NCBI GenBank assembly: GCA_037951105.1
Contig: JBAMJV010000852.1
Location: 62,001-126,000, forward strand
Reading direction: 5' to 3'
Length of the DNA stretch: 64,000 nucleotides
From: Echinarachnius parma
Lineage: Eukaryota > Echinodermata > Echinoidea > Clypeasteroida > Echinarachniidae
Position 1 is the stretch's first letter. Every line of letters starts with the position of its first letter. A program made the position numbers and the translations under genes. Under the pieces are notes generated by a model. It searched no databases. It was not told the DNA's origin and saw nothing but the letters and a program-made list of their open reading frames with translations. Of this stretch, positions 22,627-32,759 are shown piece by piece.

Positions 22627-22985
22627 ATTTTTTCACTATTTTGGGTCTATTTTGGGGCTATTTTTCCACTAAATGGATGATTTTTGACTATTTTTTCAAA
22701 AAATAGTATAAAAATGGCCTATTTTTTACTATTTTTTTAAAATAGTAAAAAAAATAGGCTATTTTTTTACTATTTAAACAAAATAGCCAAAAATAGGCTA
22801 TTTTTTCACTATTTTTCAAACTTTAAAATCACATCAACAATTTGTTGGCTATTTTTTTCACTCTGAATTCCACATCAACTATTTTTTGGCTATTTTTTTC
22901 TCTCTGAATAAAACATCAACTATTTTTTGGCTATTTTTTGCACTTTGTTAGAACAATCAACTGTTTATTTCCTATTTTCCACTTT
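22627..22985. repeat. GGCTATTTTTT minisatellite
   Basis: Repeats of ACTATTTTTTGGCTATTTTT with an approximately 59-bp period carrying CATCAACT near 22830-22960. Confidence 0.8.
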
Positions 22986-22998
22986 GTAATTAAAAAAA

Positions 22999-23391
22999 TG
23001 TACACACACACACACATACAAAAAAAACACGCACATACATGTACGCACACAAACAAACAAACTTACACACATACAAACACACACACGTACACACAGTCAC
23101 ACACACACATACAAACAAACATACGCACACACATACATGCACACAGACACATACACACAGGCACACATACATACATGCACGCACGTACAGACACAAACAC
23201 ACACACTTGCGTACACGTACGGACACAGGTACAGACACAGCATACATACATACATACACATGCATGCACACATACACAAACGTGCACGCACAGTATGCAT
23301 GCTCTCTCTCACACACACACACCGTGACGCACGCACACACACACACACACACACACACATACATACACACATACACACACACACACACACC
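22999..23391. repeat. (CA)n-rich tract
   Basis: About 390 bp of CA repeats mixed with CATACA and CACG. It gives long spurious frames on both strands. Confidence 0.95.
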
Positions 23392-23398
23392 TACTTAC

Positions 23399-24187
23399 GA
23401 CCCGGTCGCGTCTTTTTTTTCCGTACCGTTAATGCGTCGCAACTCGTGAAAGCGCGCTGGAAAGCCAAGACTAGCTGGCGTGTGTTGATTTACACGCAAG
23501 CCTAGCTATTTTCTCAATAAAATCGTGGCTTAATTCACACACCATGATGACTGTGAGTGTGATAGTTATACGCCTTGATGAATGTTCCTAGTCTCACTGT
23601 CGTGGTCGTAGACCGCATCGACATCGGCCACTAATTAATGGTCACCCTTGCCCTTGGACTTGTCTTATCTAGTTCGATGTCGCAGAGCCGCAGATTTTGA
23701 TACATAATAGCAGCGGGGCTAGTCTTGGCTTACCAGCGCGCTTTTACGAGTTTTTGAGGAAAAGCGACGCATTAAAGGGACTTAGTAACATTGTCCAAAT
23801 CCTCAAAATCAAATTCTAATTCTAGCGGTTCCCTTATACCTTGTTGTATTCGTATTAACAATAAAATCACGGGACAGGTTTTGGTTTTTCAAATTTCCCT
23901 TTCGTTACAAAGATATGTATGATTGAAGTATTCAGATAAGAAAAACTCCGGGCGAGTTTTTCTTCTGTGTACAAAGTGAGTGCAGTGAGTTACTGAATAT
24001 CACTTTGCATTTTCGCTCATTACTTGGCCATACAATGTCCATTTGACTTGAAATTTTCACACAATACCCTGTGGACATATGAGATAACAACAATATACAT
24101 TGCATCAACCATTCATCACTTTTTGCACATGTCGACAAAGTTACTAGATCCCTTTAATGGTACGGAAAAAAAAGACGCGACCCGGTC
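23399..24187. mobile_element. TIR element interrupted by a MITE
   Basis: The left arm, GACCCGGTCGCGTC then T-run, CCGTACCGTTAATGCGTCGC ... AAGCGCGCTGGAAAGCCAAG, is mirrored on the right (GGCTTACCAGCGCGCTTTTA ... GCGACGCATTAA). The right arm is cut at TTAA by the MITE at 23773-24157 and resumes TTAATGGTACGG ... GACGCGACCCGGTC. Confidence 0.75.
23773..24157. mobile_element. Intact MITE, TTAA/ACTAGATCCCT family
   Basis: Ends TTAAAGGGACTTAGTAACAT and, at the right inverted, TTAAAGGGATCTAGTAACTT, with TTAA duplicated at both borders. The uninterrupted arm at 23428-23431 shows the same target with a single TTAA. About seven relatives, mostly partial, lie elsewhere in the window. Confidence 0.85.
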
Positions 24188-24236
24188 ATATTGCATGCAC
24201 ACACAGACAGCTGCAACATTTGTACATCATAATATA

Positions 24237-24366
24237 CAGTCAAACCTGTGTATAGTGGCCACCCAGGGAGACAAGAAAAGTGGCCACTGTAGACAGGTTC
24301 CACTACACTGTTTTTCCTCTGCGGGACGGGAATTAATTTGGTGGCCACTATAGGCAGGTTTGACTG
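24237..24366. mobile_element. 130-bp MITE with CAGTCAAACCTG ends
   Basis: TIRs CAGTCAAACCTGTGTATAGT / ACTATAGGCAGGTTTGACTG, flanked by TA on both sides. GTGGCCAC repeats lie inside. The ends resemble pogo/Tigger-type mariner elements. Confidence 0.75.
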
Positions 24367-24369
24367 TAG

Positions 24370-25079
24370 TTCAATGTGTACAAATTGAAATACAGAAAGA
24401 AAAAAGCATGGCCATCTCTCATTGGTTAGTTTCTGTCATGTGATATCCCATCATGCAATATTCACAGCCATTTTGTTTTGAGGAAGAGCATGCCAGCTAG
24501 CTTGTTACTACTCATTTTTGGGGATATTTTGCAGTTTTGGGTGAGAAAATGGTGCTTTTTAATAATATTCATTGCATGCATGCATCACTAACTATTGTTC
24601 ATTACTAATTTACTGAAATGTATTTCCCTAATCAACACTAACTATCAAATGACCAGAGTTAACTGTTGTGAAATCAGACCATGCTGGCATGCATGGCAGT
24701 CCCATCTATTCAAATTTGTGTGTGCTCACATAATTTTTGATGGGATGTAAAATATACACTCTTCTGCTTATATGCATGTGCACTGAATGATTAAGGGATA
24801 TTATTTTTATTTCCTTTCCATGCAATTATCACTGGCTTATTTGTTGAAACCTAGCTCTATATTCAGAAAAACAATTATACTCATCAAATTTTGATTAAAT
24901 CAATTTAACTATTTGTTGGCTAATTGGGCCTTTCAAGTCAAACAGCTTAATAAAAAATGCAAACATGCATGATCTATATGTTTTTCCTCATTCAAATAGC
25001 TTAAGTAATTCATGACACGAACATAGCAAAGTGTAATTAGTGTGTTACTTTGAATGAACATTAAAAGACAATTTCAAAA
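24370..25079. other. AT-rich intron, no feature recognised
   Basis: Nothing recognised. Confidence 0.5.
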
Positions 25080-25345
25080 TATAGTTTCAAGAAAAATAGC
25101 CAAAAATCGTTTTTCAAGATTTGTCTGAAAAAATAGCCATAAAATCTATTTTTAGGCTGTTTTTCTCCTTCAAAAATAGTATAAAAATAGCCAAAAAATA
25201 GCCTAAAAATCTATTTTTCCCTATTTTCTTCATAAAAATAGCCAAAAAAAACATTTTATTTATATTGATTTCGCGTTCCAAATATCGATAGTAAAAATTT
25301 TATTTTTTTGGCTATTTTTTGGCTATTTTTTGGTTATTTTTTTTT
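25080..25345. repeat. AAAATAGCC / GGCTATTTT repeats, mixed orientation
   Basis: First inverted (25095-25245), then direct (25290-25345) relative to 22627-22985. Perhaps the remains of the other end of the same element. Confidence 0.6.
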
Positions 25346-25643
25346 CAAGCAGGGAAGGCCGTCCATTTTAACACTTTTGTCATTCAATTTCATTAATTTG
25401 TACTTCAATTTTGTCCCGAGAAATCAACAGACCATCAACAGGGCATAATGCCGACAGTGAAAATAACAATAATAATGTCAAAAAGGCCATGAAAGCGATA
25501 GATTTGTCGATCTACATAAATCCCAACTTCATTTTCGTCAATTATCAATCTAATTAGTCATTTGTCAATCAATTTCAAACACTTCGCATTCAAAATCGTC
25601 ACTTGGCATGGAATTCGTCTCCGCCGCGGAGCGAGTGGTGAAT

Positions 25644-25821
25644 GAAGAAGAAGAAGAAGAAGAAGAAAAAGAAGAAAAAGAAGAAGAAGAAGAAGAAGAA
25701 GAAGAAGAAGAAGAAGAAGAAGAAGAAGAAGAAGAAGAAGAAGAAGAAGAAGAAGAAGAAGAAGAAGAAGAAGAAGAAGAAGAAGAAGAAGAAGAAGAAG
25801 AAGAAGAAGAAGAAGAAGAAG

Positions 25822-25851
<30 letters not shown>
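25644..25851. repeat. (GAA)n array, about 207 bp
   Basis: Uninterrupted purine strand except for early AAAAAG changes. It lies in the intron between B2 and A2 and would be transcribed as UUC repeats. Poly-Glu, poly-Lys and poly-Ser frames are spurious. Confidence 0.97.
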
Positions 25852-25852
<1 letters not shown>

Positions 25853-25869
25853 GGCGTAATACCCCAAAT

Positions 25870-26719
25870 GATAAGATAAAAACAATAAAAAACAACATAA
25901 TGAGATGACTGTGTAATTAATAAGGAATAAAAACATATGGTGAGCCCCTAATAATTCGGGTGTCCCCATCCACCCCTCCCTATTTAGTCCAAATGCGATA
26001 CGGGACGCTACGCCAGTCATATACAATGTGTGTACGATCTAGAAGAAGTCTGTTTAATTTATGACAAGTTTTTTTCCAATTTTCATCATTAGCACAGGTT
26101 TTAATGGGTAGCTAAATTTAACAGATTTTGTAATGTTTTTGCTTGTTTGGGGCCACCATTTTTAGTTTTCGGGCAACTTGAATTTGAAAAATCTTGTTTT
26201 ACTTGCCCGACTTGGCCAAACGGCAAAACAGTTAATTTATTCATTATACGATCAAACAAAGTTCATGAAATGAAAGAAAATCAAGAGATTCATTATGAAT
26301 GACGATTGTGGGAGCATTAAACGTCTTTAATTGACTCGGATTGTTCCTAGTCCTCCATGAAAGACCGAGACACGTATACTCAAGAATATAATGTTATTCA
26401 GGCTGTATTAGATCCGTATAATTTTTAAGATCATTTTCTGCTGCTGGGTTTACACTCGTTATTTTTTTACAATCATCATGTGTCCAAGTTACAAGCTAAT
26501 AATTATGCCTGATTCTCTCGTCATTGTTAATTTCTCTTTGGGGGAGCTGTGTGATCAGCAGGGGCGAACTTCAAAAACACCCCAACCCCTCTCCCTCCCC
26601 CCTCCCCCTCTCCCTCCCCCCTCACACATACACAATGTCGTTGTCTCTTTGCCGTAATTTCATGTCATTGGTTTTGGGGGTACTACCGGTAATATATAAC
26701 AATTGTTGGTTGTACTTAC
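25870..26719. other. Intron, no gene; small scraps of dispersed repeat
   Basis: TTCGGGCAACTTGAATTTGA ... ACTTGCCCGA near 26167-26210 resembles the GGCCAGTAAAATTTGAAAAT unit at 54124-54145. Nothing else was seen except C/T-rich 26577-26625. Confidence 0.4.
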
Positions 26720-26960
26720 GTGTTTGACGATTGACTGTCGCGTTGATTATCTGGCAGACGACAACCGTACTCAGTGCTTCCAAGTGGCACCGCATGTCGA
26801 CCACTCCTCGTTACTCAGTTGCATGAGTACAACGTCTTTTTCAGAATGGCTATAACTTGGTTCATTGTTTCCCCATGTGTTGAAGCTTATTACGTCGTTG
26901 GTCATGACATCCGGAAGGTGCCTCCCTTCATCTAAGTCGTTTATTCCGAGCCAGTAATAA
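26720..26960 (-). pseudogene. CTLD gene exon B2: frameshifted second half of the first CTLD
   Basis: Splice sites are intact (CTTTCTTTAG acceptor; CAAACAC|GTAAGT donor). It reads YYWLGINDLDEGRHLPDVMT, VISFNTWGNNEPSYSHSEKD, VVLMQLSNEEWSTCGATWKH and then TGA. The expected end, STVVVCQIINATVNRQT, continues in another frame. Between the shared TGG and GTCTGCCAG there are 41 bases against 39 in B1, so the exon (241 bp) is out of frame. Either a real disabling indel, a sequencing error, or a different splice site. Confidence 0.8.
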
Positions 26961-27016
26961 CTAAAGAAAGATAAGACATCATTACCCTTCCCGTTAATTG
27001 GATCTAAACCAAATAC

Positions 27017-27062
27017 AAAAAGTAACCCCCCCCCCCCCCCCCCAAAAAAAAAAAAAAAAAAC
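27017..27062. repeat. Oligo-C then oligo-A run
   Basis: About 18 C directly followed by 18 A. Confidence 0.95.
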
Positions 27063-27079
27063 ATGTTTATAATTTCATG

Positions 27080-27690
27080 ACCAAGAATCGTTTCAAGATT
27101 CCGTCTCGCCAATATATTTCTTATGGTAGTTAGGGATACATTACTTCATAGTTGAGTAGGCACAAATTAAGAGAAAATTTCACAAAGGTAATACTGATCA
27201 TCATTGCAGTTTATTGAGTATTGGGGAAATTTCAAATTGCACCTGTTTTATAATCAGCAATAAATGCATTTAACCACATCTGCCATTAAAAAGGCAAAAT
27301 GGATGTTATTTTCTCACAGCATTGTTTCACAGACCAATGAGACCATAATCAATGCATTCAAAAATGTGCTATTTCGCAAACATAATCAATGTATTCAGCC
27401 ACATGTGCTATTTTGTACAACTATGTACACAGGCAAGCGCAAGTTCTTGTGTCTTTGATTATCTTTGCTCATTCAGGCCATGAAGTGATGGATATCTCTG
27501 ATTTTCACACAAAATGTACAAAACAATTGTAGAAATATATAGTAAGACTCATAACTTTATTTTGAGTTATACTGGGTAAGAGGACATCTTGAAACTATTC
27601 TTGGTTTTGAAGTTGTGTTAGGTTTAGTAACTTCAATAACATGTGCCTCAACTGATGATGGGTTGATGAAATGTGTATTTCTGTGATCAA
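27080..27690. other. Intron, no feature recognised
   Basis: Nothing recognised. Confidence 0.5.
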
Positions 27691-27693
27691 GGA

Positions 27694-27841
27694 CCCGTTG
27701 CAGAAAGAGATACAATCGATTGTAAGTCAGAAAATTTGCGCGTTTCAACCAATCGGGATTTGCGCATTAGGAACACCTGATCTGAATTACAATTAAGTGT
27801 AACTTACAATCGATTGTAGGCCTATCCCTTTCTGCAACGGG
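27694..27841. mobile_element. 148-bp MITE with CCCGTTGCAGAAAG ends
   Basis: CCCGTTGCAGAAAGAGAT ... ACAATCGATTGTAAGT at the left is mirrored by ACTTACAATCGATTGTAGG ... CTTTCTGCAACGGG at the right. Confidence 0.8.
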
Positions 27842-27844
27842 GCT

Positions 27845-27990
27845 CTGATATGTTGAGTGATGTGTGAAAATGCCATGGTAAATGAGTGTCATAGACCAAG
27901 TCATGAGCGAATATGCAAAGTGATATTCGCTCTCTCATTGCCCAAACTTTGTACACAGTTATAATTTATCCACTAGATAATTAAAAATCT
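27845..27990. mobile_element. Partial MITE, ACTAGATCCCT family interior
   Basis: Shares GAGTGATGTGTGAAAAT, GAGCGAATATGCAAAGTGAT and the following stretch with 51980-52140 and 23930-24100. Termini are missing. Confidence 0.4.
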
Positions 27991-28124
27991 GATTAATTCA
28001 ATCATACGTTTATTTATAACAGAAAAGAAATTTGAAAAACAAAAGAAAAATGCACGTGAAAGTTGATTTAAAGGTAAAACAAACAAAAAATATATAAACA
28101 GAGCATAATCTCAAATTAATTGGA

Positions 28125-28183
28125 GGCACAACCCCCCCCCCCCCCCCCCCCCCCGTGCCTCCGTAGCTATATACGCCACTGAT
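28125..28183. repeat. G/C-tract element end
   Basis: An oligo-C run of about 22, then GTGCCTCCGTAGCTATATAC and GCCACTG. Read on the minus strand it begins CAGTGGCGTATATAGC, like the ends at 30735, 34700 and 35603. Confidence 0.55.
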
Positions 28184-28296
28184 CACTGCCAACAAAGTTA
28201 ACACATTCAAATAGGAATGGAATTAACACTGATTCTAGTTTTGACATGCCAGAGTACGTGAACTTACATGGCAGTGGGTGAAAGAAGTAAACGTAC

Positions 28297-28492
28297 GTTG
28301 CAGGTGACGTCAACCCGTCGAGGAAGTTTTTGATGAATGTGTACTCAGCATCGTCTAGAAACGACGGCAAGTCTCCGTTGAAGGTGGTGCGGCAGAACTC
28401 TCGGGCCACGAACCAGTTGCTTTGATCGGTACCGGATGTGCAGTAGATGTAGCCTTTGTCGGGCTAGGGCCACATGCAATCCACTTGTCCTC
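28297..28492 (-). pseudogene. CTLD gene exon D2: first half of the first CTLD, with in-frame stop
   Basis: The 196-bp exon has a good acceptor (TTTTCTTATAG) and donor (GCAAC|GTACGT). It reads GGQVDCMWP, then TAG at 28464-28466, then PDKGYIYCTSGTDQSNWFVA, REFCRTTFNGDLPSFLDDAE and YTFIKNFLDGLTSPA. Apart from the stop it is open, in phase and closely similar to D1. The stop aligns with a Ser codon of D1. It directly follows the signal peptide exon in the model, so inclusion would end translation about 32 residues from the start. Confidence 0.82.
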
Positions 28493-28499
28493 CTATAAG

Positions 28500-29335
28500 A
28501 AAATAACAGAATTCAGGCTCAAATTTAGAATTTGTACATTTTTCGAGCTAAGAGTGTGAGATAAAGTCGCAATGCTTCTAAGGAAACGGTCCTCACAATC
28601 AAAAACAGTGCAAAGATGCTGGTTAATTCACCGTATCTACGTTTTTTATTGAATCATTTGCTGCCTGAACATGGCAAATTGCAGTCAAACAACAAATGAC
28701 ATAATAATTAAAAAACATACACAGATGACAATAATCAGGTGAGGTGGGGTGGCTTGTATAATTATCCCCCAATATGTGGAGTACTGGAATATTAAAATGA
28801 AGGGACATTACCCCTCCTCATTAAAGAGGACGTCCAGACGAATTCAAGCTTCTAATGATTGAAAGACAGATTATTGTAGGTCACTAAGCACAATTTTGTA
28901 TGAAAAAAATATGATGAAAGTATGTGGGTTCTTATAATAGGGTTTGACATTCTAATTACACACAATCGCGAACGAGCTTGTTCTTTCCCCTATTGCATCA
29001 CTGTGTGACGTCAGTGCCTCACTATGCGGCCTATCTAGGTTTTTTTCACTGCATCAAATCTTTTGATCGGACCACTACAATGCTCGATCAAGTATAGTTT
29101 TCGGCTGGATAATTCTTCTGGTTTGGTAAATCTATACTTGTTTCCCTCCTGTCATACTAATATATCCCATGCAGTTACAGAAGATTAACAACACGCCAAG
29201 CGGAGGGTCCTTTCCAAAAGGTGACCCCCCAGATTTCTTGACACCCCTGACACCACTATTCTGACACCATTTTTCCCCGCCGATACAATACATTCTCGTC
29301 AGTTCGGAAATATGCAAGCGCGCGCGTAGCAATAC
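28500..29335. other. Intron 1, no gene recognised
   Basis: Some low-copy-looking sequence. TTAAAGAGGACGTCCAGACG near 28819 may be a transposon end. Confidence 0.4.
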
Positions 29336-29336
29336 A

Positions 29337-29339
<3 letters not shown>

Positions 29340-29407
<68 letters not shown>

Positions 29408-29446
29408 ACACACCACACACACACACACACCACACACACACACACA
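29340..29446. repeat. (CA)n microsatellite
   Basis: About 107 bp of CA with a few ACAC breaks. Confidence 0.95.
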
Positions 29447-29569
29447 TCTAGCTGCACGCGCTTTCCCAATCCCAATTAGCTCTCTTCCCCTCTCTCTATT
29501 ACGGCCCTCTCTCGCTCACTCTCTCTTTCTGCCTTTGTAAAACACCAAAAGATCGGGGCAGACATTGGG

Positions 29570-29697
29570 CCGTATGCATAAAAACAAGCAATTGCTTATA
29601 AGCAATTGTTTTTTAAAGCACAAGCAAGAGCTTGTCAGCAAAAGATCAAGTTCAAGCAATTGGTTGAATTCATATGCACAAGCTTTTGCTTGTGCTG
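29570..29697. repeat. Small AAGCAATTGCTT-rich inverted repeat
   Basis: CGTATGCATAAAAACAAGCA at the left and TTCATATGCACAAGC ... GCTTGTGCT at the right, with AGCAATTGCTTATAAGCAAT inside. A short TIR-like element. Confidence 0.45.
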
Positions 29698-29702
29698 AAA
29701 CC

Positions 29703-29945
29703 ATAGGCGCCGGAAATGGGGGGGCAGGGGGGGCGGCCGCCCCCCCAATCCAAAAAGTGGGGGGGCAAAACGCGTTTTTTGCCCCCCCAAAAAAGCCCCC
29801 CCCCCCTCAAAAAAAAGGAAGAAACAAAGAAAGAAAGAAAGAAAAAGGAAAAGAACAAATTGAATGTATCAGCCCAATACTTGTTAATTCTAACGTTTAA
29901 AAACTGAGTATTCATCCATATAAAATGTTGATGTTGGATCATACA
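29703..29945. mobile_element. G/C-tract element, copy A (inverted partner at 32412-32647)
   Basis: Starts TAGGCGCCGGAAATGGGG, then GGCCGCCCCCCC, AATCCAAAAAGTGGGGGG, an A/G run and AACAAATTGAATGTATCAGC. The same sequence occurs inverted at 32412-32647. Confidence 0.7.
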
Positions 29946-30099
29946 AATGTGGCATATGGTTTATGTTTTTATGCCCCAGATTGCATAATTTGAAGTATAA
30001 AAATGCAAAATCTTCCCCATGGGAGGGGGGTTTGGGGGTTCAAACCCCGCCCTTGACCCAAAAATGGCTGTTTTGGAGGGTTTGAACCCCCCCCCCCCT
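29946..30099. repeat. Single unit of the 31.4-32.3 kb satellite family
   Basis: Shares GTGGCATATGGTTTATG, AAAATGCAAAATCTTCCCC and CATGGGAGGGGG with that array, in inverted orientation. Confidence 0.6.
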
Positions 30100-30342
30100 T
30101 TAATATTTTAGCCGGCCTCGAGACTACTTTTAAGCGGTCTCGACCGTCTAAAACCTGGTCTTGGCCCCAAATATCTCTGATCTCGGCCTCGAAAATTTTG
30201 AAAGCACTTGATCTCGGCTTCGAAAATCTTCTACGGCCCCCCCCCCCCATTGAGAGAGGTTTTCAACTCTGAAGGTACTTGTTCTCGGTCTCGAAAATTT
30301 TGACAGTACTTGGTCTCGACTTCGAAAATTTTCTACGGACAC

Positions 30343-30378
<36 letters not shown>

Positions 30379-30740
30379 ACTGAGAGAGGTTTTCAACTTT
30401 GAAGGTACTTGTCTCGGTCTCGAAAATTTTGATTCGAAAATCTTCTACGCCCCCCCCCCCACCGCCCCCCCCCCCCCCCCCCCCCACTGAGAGAGGTTTT
30501 CAACTTTGAAGGTACTGGTCTCGGTCACGAAAATTTGGAAAGTACTTGGTCTCGACTTCGAAAATTGTCTACGGACACCCCCCCTCCCCCCCCCCCCCCC
30601 CCCTCCCCCCACTGAGAGAGGTTTTCAACTTTGAAGGTACTTGGTATCGGTCTCGAAAATTTGAAGGTACCTTGGTCTCGGCTTGGAATTTTTTACAAAA
30701 TAACCCCCCCCCTTAAAAAAATCCTGGGTACGCCACTGCA
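30100..30740. repeat. Tandem array of GGTCTCGGCCTCGAAAATTT / oligo-C units
   Basis: Five units of about 110-150 bp. Each has CACTGAGAGAGGTTTTCAAC, GGTACTTGGTCTCGG, CGAAAATTTT and a C run. It ends in AAAAAATCCTGGGTACGCCA CTG. Relatives are at 34507-34700, 35365-35603, 48890-48990 and 60190-60280. Confidence 0.85.
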
Positions 30741-30840
30741 ACCCTGTAAGTGTGGTCGGGCATGAGCCCCTAAACACATAAATCGTGAGCCCCCTTCGGG
30801 TTTTGCCCCCCCAATCCAAAACTGCTTCCGGCGCGCCTGG
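30727..30840. repeat. Inverted partner of 31283-31380
   Basis: GGCATGAGCCCCTAAACACA ... AATCCAAAACTGCTTCCGG here is inverted at 31283-31380. Confidence 0.8.
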
Positions 30841-31140
30841 CTGAAACCTTTGCTTGCACTACCTAATGCTGTCGTCACACATAAGCCACGCTCTCTCTGC
30901 GTTCTCGTACACGCTCTCCGTACGCTTTGGACGCTTTCCGAGCTATTCACTGTGCACGCTCCGTGTATCTTTAACAATAGCTCATAACAATGAGACGAGA
31001 CCATTTGCTCTACGCTCTCGACACGATCTCGACACGCTCTCTGCGATCCTATACCATGCACACATGTAGTTGAAAACACTCAGTGCGTTTCCTACTAGCA
31101 CACTACGCATGCTCTTGGCGTAGATCTGTTTTGAAAACTG
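30841..31140. other. CACGCTCTC-rich stretch
   Basis: Repeated CACGCTCTC/ACGATCTCGACACGC words, similar in style to 33380-33500. Possibly the subterminal zone of a DNA transposon; no end was identified. Confidence 0.35.
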
Positions 31141-31187
31141 GGGTGGAGGGGATGGGGAGGGTTATTATTGTTCACTATCATTATTAT

Positions 31188-31278
<91 letters not shown>
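31188..31278. repeat. (TAG)n microsatellite
   Basis: About 30 TAG triplets. Confidence 0.97.
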
Positions 31279-31282
31279 CAGG

Positions 31283-31380
31283 AGCGCCGGAAGCAGTTTT
31301 GGATTGGGGGGGGGGCAAAACCCTAAGGGGGCTCACGATTTATGTGTTTAGGGGCTCATGCCCAACCACACTCACATGGT
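31283..31380. repeat. G-run element fragment, inverted partner of 30727-30840
   Basis: Begins GCGCCGGAAGCAGTTTTGGA and an oligo-G run. Confidence 0.75.
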
Positions 31381-31439
31381 TGCCAACTTTGAGCCAAAGG
31401 TGAGAGTGAGACATTGCTAGGATAAAGCGACTATAAGCC

Positions 31440-32290
31440 TGAGGGAGCGAAGTGACTGAGGGAAGTCCCCCGTCCCTCGGTAGGGAGCTTCCCGGGGGAA
31501 GTTATTGCATTTTGGGACTTGAAATTGTGCAATCTGGTGAATAAAAACATGATCCAACAACATATAGCGTACAGCCAAAAATTAGTCCCGAGGGAGCGAA
31601 GCGACCGAGGGCTGGGGCAGAGCCAGAGGGGGAGGATTTGGGAGGGGGTATCCCCCTCCCACGGGGAAGATTTTGTATTATATATACTTGAAATGGTGCA
31701 ATCTGGTGCATAAAAATATAAACCATATGCCACATTTGTATGATCCAACATCATAGCTTACAGCCCAAAATGAGTCCCGACGGGAGCGAAGCGAGGGGGG
31801 GATGGGGCAGAGCCAGAGAGGGAGGGTTAGGGAGGAGGTATCCCCCTCCCACGGGGAAGATTTTGCATTTATATACTTGAAATGTTACAATCTGGTGCAT
31901 GAAAACATAAACCATATGCAACAATTGTATGATCCAACATCATAGCTTACAGCCCAAAATGAGTCCCGACGGGAGCGAAGCGACCGAGGGATGGGGCAGA
32001 GCCAGAGGGGGAGGGTTTGGGAGGGGGTATCCCCCTCCCACGGGAAATATTTTGCATTTATATACTTGAAATGGTGCGACTTGGGATCTGGTGCATAAAA
32101 ACATAAACCATATGCACATTAGATATAATCCAACAATATACCGTAGCTTATCCTACAGCCCAAAATCGGAGTCCCGAGGGAGCGAAGCGACCGAGGGCTG
32201 GGGCAGAGCCAGATCGGGAGGGTTTGGGAGGCCTGGGGTATCCCCTCCCATGGGGAAGATTTTGCATTTATATACTTGAAATAGTGCCAT
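31440..32290. repeat. Tandem satellite, unit about 185-210 bp
   Basis: Four full units start with AGTCCCGAGGGAGCGAAGCG (about 31587, 31772, 31961, 32170), with a partial unit before them. Each unit also has GGCAGAGCCAGAG, TATCCCCCTCCCACGGG and GATCCAACATCATAGCTTAC. A diverged unit is at 37575-37700. Confidence 0.9.
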
Positions 32291-32411
32291 AGCAATAACA
32301 GCCTACACAGGAACTACGTGGACCGGTAGAGAAAACCCCACCCCAGACGTACCATATGCAATTTACACAACACCAAAACTGAGATTATTTGTTTGCGAAA
32401 ATTTTAAGTAC

Positions 32412-32647
32412 ATGTAAGGTAACTAAGTTTTTAAACGTTGGAATTAACAAGTATTGGCTGATACATATATTTGTTTTTCTTTTTCCTTTTCTTTCTTTCT
32501 TTCTTTTCTTTTTTTTTTCTTTTTTTTTTTGAGAGGGGGGGGGGGCTTTTGGGGGGGCAAAAACGCGTTTTGCCCCCCCACTTTTTGGATTGGGGGGCGG
32601 CCGCCCCCCCCCCCCCCTGCCCCCCCCCCCCACTTCCGGCGCCTATG
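32412..32647. mobile_element. G/C-tract element, copy B
   Basis: Inverted copy of 29703-29945, from TTTTTAAACGTTGGAATTAA to CACTTCCGGCGCCTATG. Confidence 0.75.
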
Positions 32648-32752
<105 letters not shown>

Positions 32753-32759
32753 TTGTCAT

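Noticed and set aside
22938-23505. Long Thr-His and Cys-Val frames
   Set aside because: All are read-through of the CA-rich tract.
25565-26026. 153-codon frame with about 70 serines
   Set aside because: Translation of the GAA/TTC microsatellite.
30148-30487. Frames starting with poly-Gly
   Set aside because: Oligo-C tracts read on the minus strand within a tandem array.
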